Positions 7,025 through 8,131 of a DNA stretch of 8,131 nt are shown piece by piece. The stretch's first letter is position 1; every line of letters starts with the position of its first letter. Under the pieces are notes generated by a model. It was not told the origin of the DNA, ran no database searches, and saw nothing but the letters and a program-made list of their open reading frames with translations. Source of the DNA: Paracoccaceae bacterium (lineage in GTDB: Bacteria > Pseudomonadota > Alphaproteobacteria > Rhodobacterales > Rhodobacteraceae); the NCBI GenBank assembly GCA_009920225.1, contig RGAJ01000065.1:1-8131 (forward strand). The letters are read 5' to 3'. A program made the position numbers and the translations under genes.

Positions 7025-8082
7025 GTGTCGAATCCAACGGGGTAGGGTGCGGTTGAAGGGTAGAGAGCAATCACTTTGAACAGTTTCCCCATTTCATCGG
7101 GGTGGGTCAACCGTCTGTGTGCGTGAATATGATTTTCTAGCGCTGCACCTGACAAAGCCCGTGCCAAAGTCTGGGCGCGCGCAGTGATCCCCAATCGTTC
7201 CAACCACACCCCTTGGTCCGTCATAGGGGTGTGCCGGGCTGGACAGGTTTGGACTAGGGCTTCGAAATCGACATGTGTGGTGATGTCGGCGTGACCAATA
7301 TGATCCAATGGGGATACATGGTCATGCGCGCGCAAAGCCTGCAGCGTATCGCCCAGTGACCGCCAATTCCCATAGTCAAAGATCAATCCAAGGCCGCCTT
7401 TGGTTTCGATCAAGGTACCAATTTGGTCCACCAGAGGTGCCGCCTGCGGACAGGTTTCCACGATATCGCCGTCGACCGTATCGCTCATCCGCTGCAAAAG
7501 ATATGGCGATTGCGCCACGCCGCCCAATCCAATGGTCAGGGCGTCGTCTTTTAGCCCGATCACACGTTCGCGCCACACGTCGTCAATGCGCTGATATTGG
7601 CGGATCGGCAGCGCGTCAAAAAACTCATTGGCGATCAAAAATGTCGGCAGCTCTTGCAGCGCGTGAATGCTGTCGGCCCATGTAATGTCATAGCCTGACA
7701 ATGTGTTGCGCTGAATTTGGGTTAGGTTTGGTGAGGCTTCGATCAAAATGATCTGTGCGGCTTGGTGAAAACCTGCGACACCTTTGGTTGCGCGCAAGAG
7801 ATCGGACATTAACGTGCCGCGACCGGGTCCAAGTTCGACCAACTGGAACGGGGACGGACGGCCTTGGTCTATCCAAGATTGAGCCAGCGCAAGCCCCACC
7901 AGCTCCCCAAACATCTGCGAAATTTCGGGGGCGGTGACGAAATCACCAGAGCGTCCAAAGACGGTGCGAGATGTGTAGTATCCCAAGGTGGGATGAAACA
8001 GCGCGGTGGACATGAATTGGCTGATCGGCATTGGGCCGTTTTCGGAAATCTCTGCGGTGATGATGGCGGCTAATTCGGTCAC
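7021..8082 (-). CDS. MidA/NDUFAF7-like SAM-dependent methyltransferase (DUF185)
   Basis: A 353-residue class I SAM-dependent methyltransferase of the MidA/NDUFAF7 type. The mitochondrial relative methylates an arginine of a core complex I subunit and is needed for complex I assembly; a similar role here is inferred. Motifs are FHPTLGYYTSR at 29-39, SGDFVTAPEISQMFGE at 45-60, the SAM-binding VELGPGRGTLM at 82-92, IANEFFDALPIRQY at 150-163 and LIFDYG at 233-238, and the length is normal. The start is GTG at 8082, which overlaps the upstream lgt stop as GTGA, with AAGGGGG a few bases upstream. The stop overlaps the pgeF start as ATGA. These overlaps indicate a tightly coupled three-gene operon. 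Confidence 0.92.
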   Translation of the reverse strand: MTELAAIITAEISENGPMPISQFMSTALFHPTLGYYTSRTVFGRSGDFVTAPEISQMFGELVGLALAQSWIDQGRPSPFQLVELGPGRGTLMSDLLRATKGVAGFHQAAQIILIEASPNLTQIQRNTLSGYDITWADSIHALQELPTFLIANEFFDALPIRQYQRIDDVWRERVIGLKDDALTIGLGGVAQSPYLLQRMSDTVDGDIVETCPQAAPLVDQIGTLIETKGGLGLIFDYGNWRSLGDTLQALRAHDHVSPLDHIGHADITTHVDFEALVQTCPARHTPMTDQGVWLERLGITARAQTLARALSGAALENHIHAHRRLTHPDEMGKLFKVIALYPSTAPYPVGFDT

Positions 8083-8131
8083 ATTGCCCCCTTGTGACGG
8101 GCACGCAGGATCAAAACCACGCCAAAGACAA
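8079..8131 (-). CDS. lgt: Probable prolipoprotein diacylglyceryl transferase Lgt, C-terminal end
   Basis: Only the last 16 codons are in the window, reading VFGVVLILRARHKGAM and ending in a TGA that overlaps the methyltransferase GTG start by four bases. A hydrophobic stretch followed by a basic tail (RARHKG) fits the end of the last membrane helix of Lgt. That enzyme attaches diacylglycerol to the cysteine of prolipoproteins in the inner membrane. The order lgt, MidA-like methyltransferase, pgeF is the one I recall for Rhodobacteraceae. With so few residues, the naming relies mostly on this synteny; another membrane protein is possible. Confidence 0.6.
   Translation of the reverse strand, partial: VFGVVLILRARHKGAM

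Overview
The window looks like a piece of a chromosome from an alphaproteobacterium of the Rhodobacteraceae, most likely the marine roseobacter group. The basis is protein resemblance (TruA, PurE, PurK, TrxB, an Lrp/AsnC regulator, PgeF), family-typical neighbours (YdcH-purE-purK, trxB divergent from an Lrp regulator, lgt-methyltransferase-pgeF), a moderate G+C content and very tight gene packing. This assignment rests on recalled family patterns, not on a search. No RNA gene, insertion sequence, phage gene or CRISPR array is visible.

Layout, left to right. Positions 1-254 (minus) hold the start of a YcjX-like GTPase gene, divergent from truA (370-1137, plus). truA converges on purK (1139-2014, minus) with one base between them. 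purK is the last gene of a minus-strand group ydcH (2557-2781), purE (2014-2505), purK. A divergent promoter region (2782-2930) separates ydcH from a plus-strand ORF (2931-3227) that joins the start of an Hsp20 small heat-shock protein to the end of a DUF1150 protein. A PhzF-like gene (3287-4168, plus) converges on a damaged RES-domain gene (4165-4611, minus), which follows trxB (4611-5552, minus). A 212-bp divergent region with promoter-like sites, a G-quadruplex motif and a perfect palindrome separates trxB from an lrp/asnC-type regulator (5765-6265, plus). The right end is a minus-strand operon lgt (partial, 8079-8131), a MidA/NDUFAF7-like methyltransferase (7021-8082) and pgeF (6266-7024), chained by 4-base start/stop overlaps.

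The most striking feature is a cluster of internal losses in the 1.6-4.6 kb stretch, in otherwise ordinary housekeeping DNA. PurK lacks about 65 residues of its ATP-grasp domain, in frame. hsp20 and the DUF1150 gene are fused by a deletion that removes the whole alpha-crystallin domain. The RES gene lacks about 26 residues and also carries an internal TGA. All three junctions keep the reading frame, and the genes outside this stretch look full length. Either this lineage is undergoing local gene decay or the assembly has collapsed at several points; read mapping would decide.

Functionally, purE/purK belong to de novo purine synthesis, trxB to thiol redox balance, lgt to lipoprotein maturation, pgeF to peptidoglycan quality control, truA to tRNA modification, and the MidA-like enzyme probably to respiratory complex I assembly. 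I do not see a new multi-gene system. The unusual content is the clustered damage and the regulatory sequences between the divergent genes.
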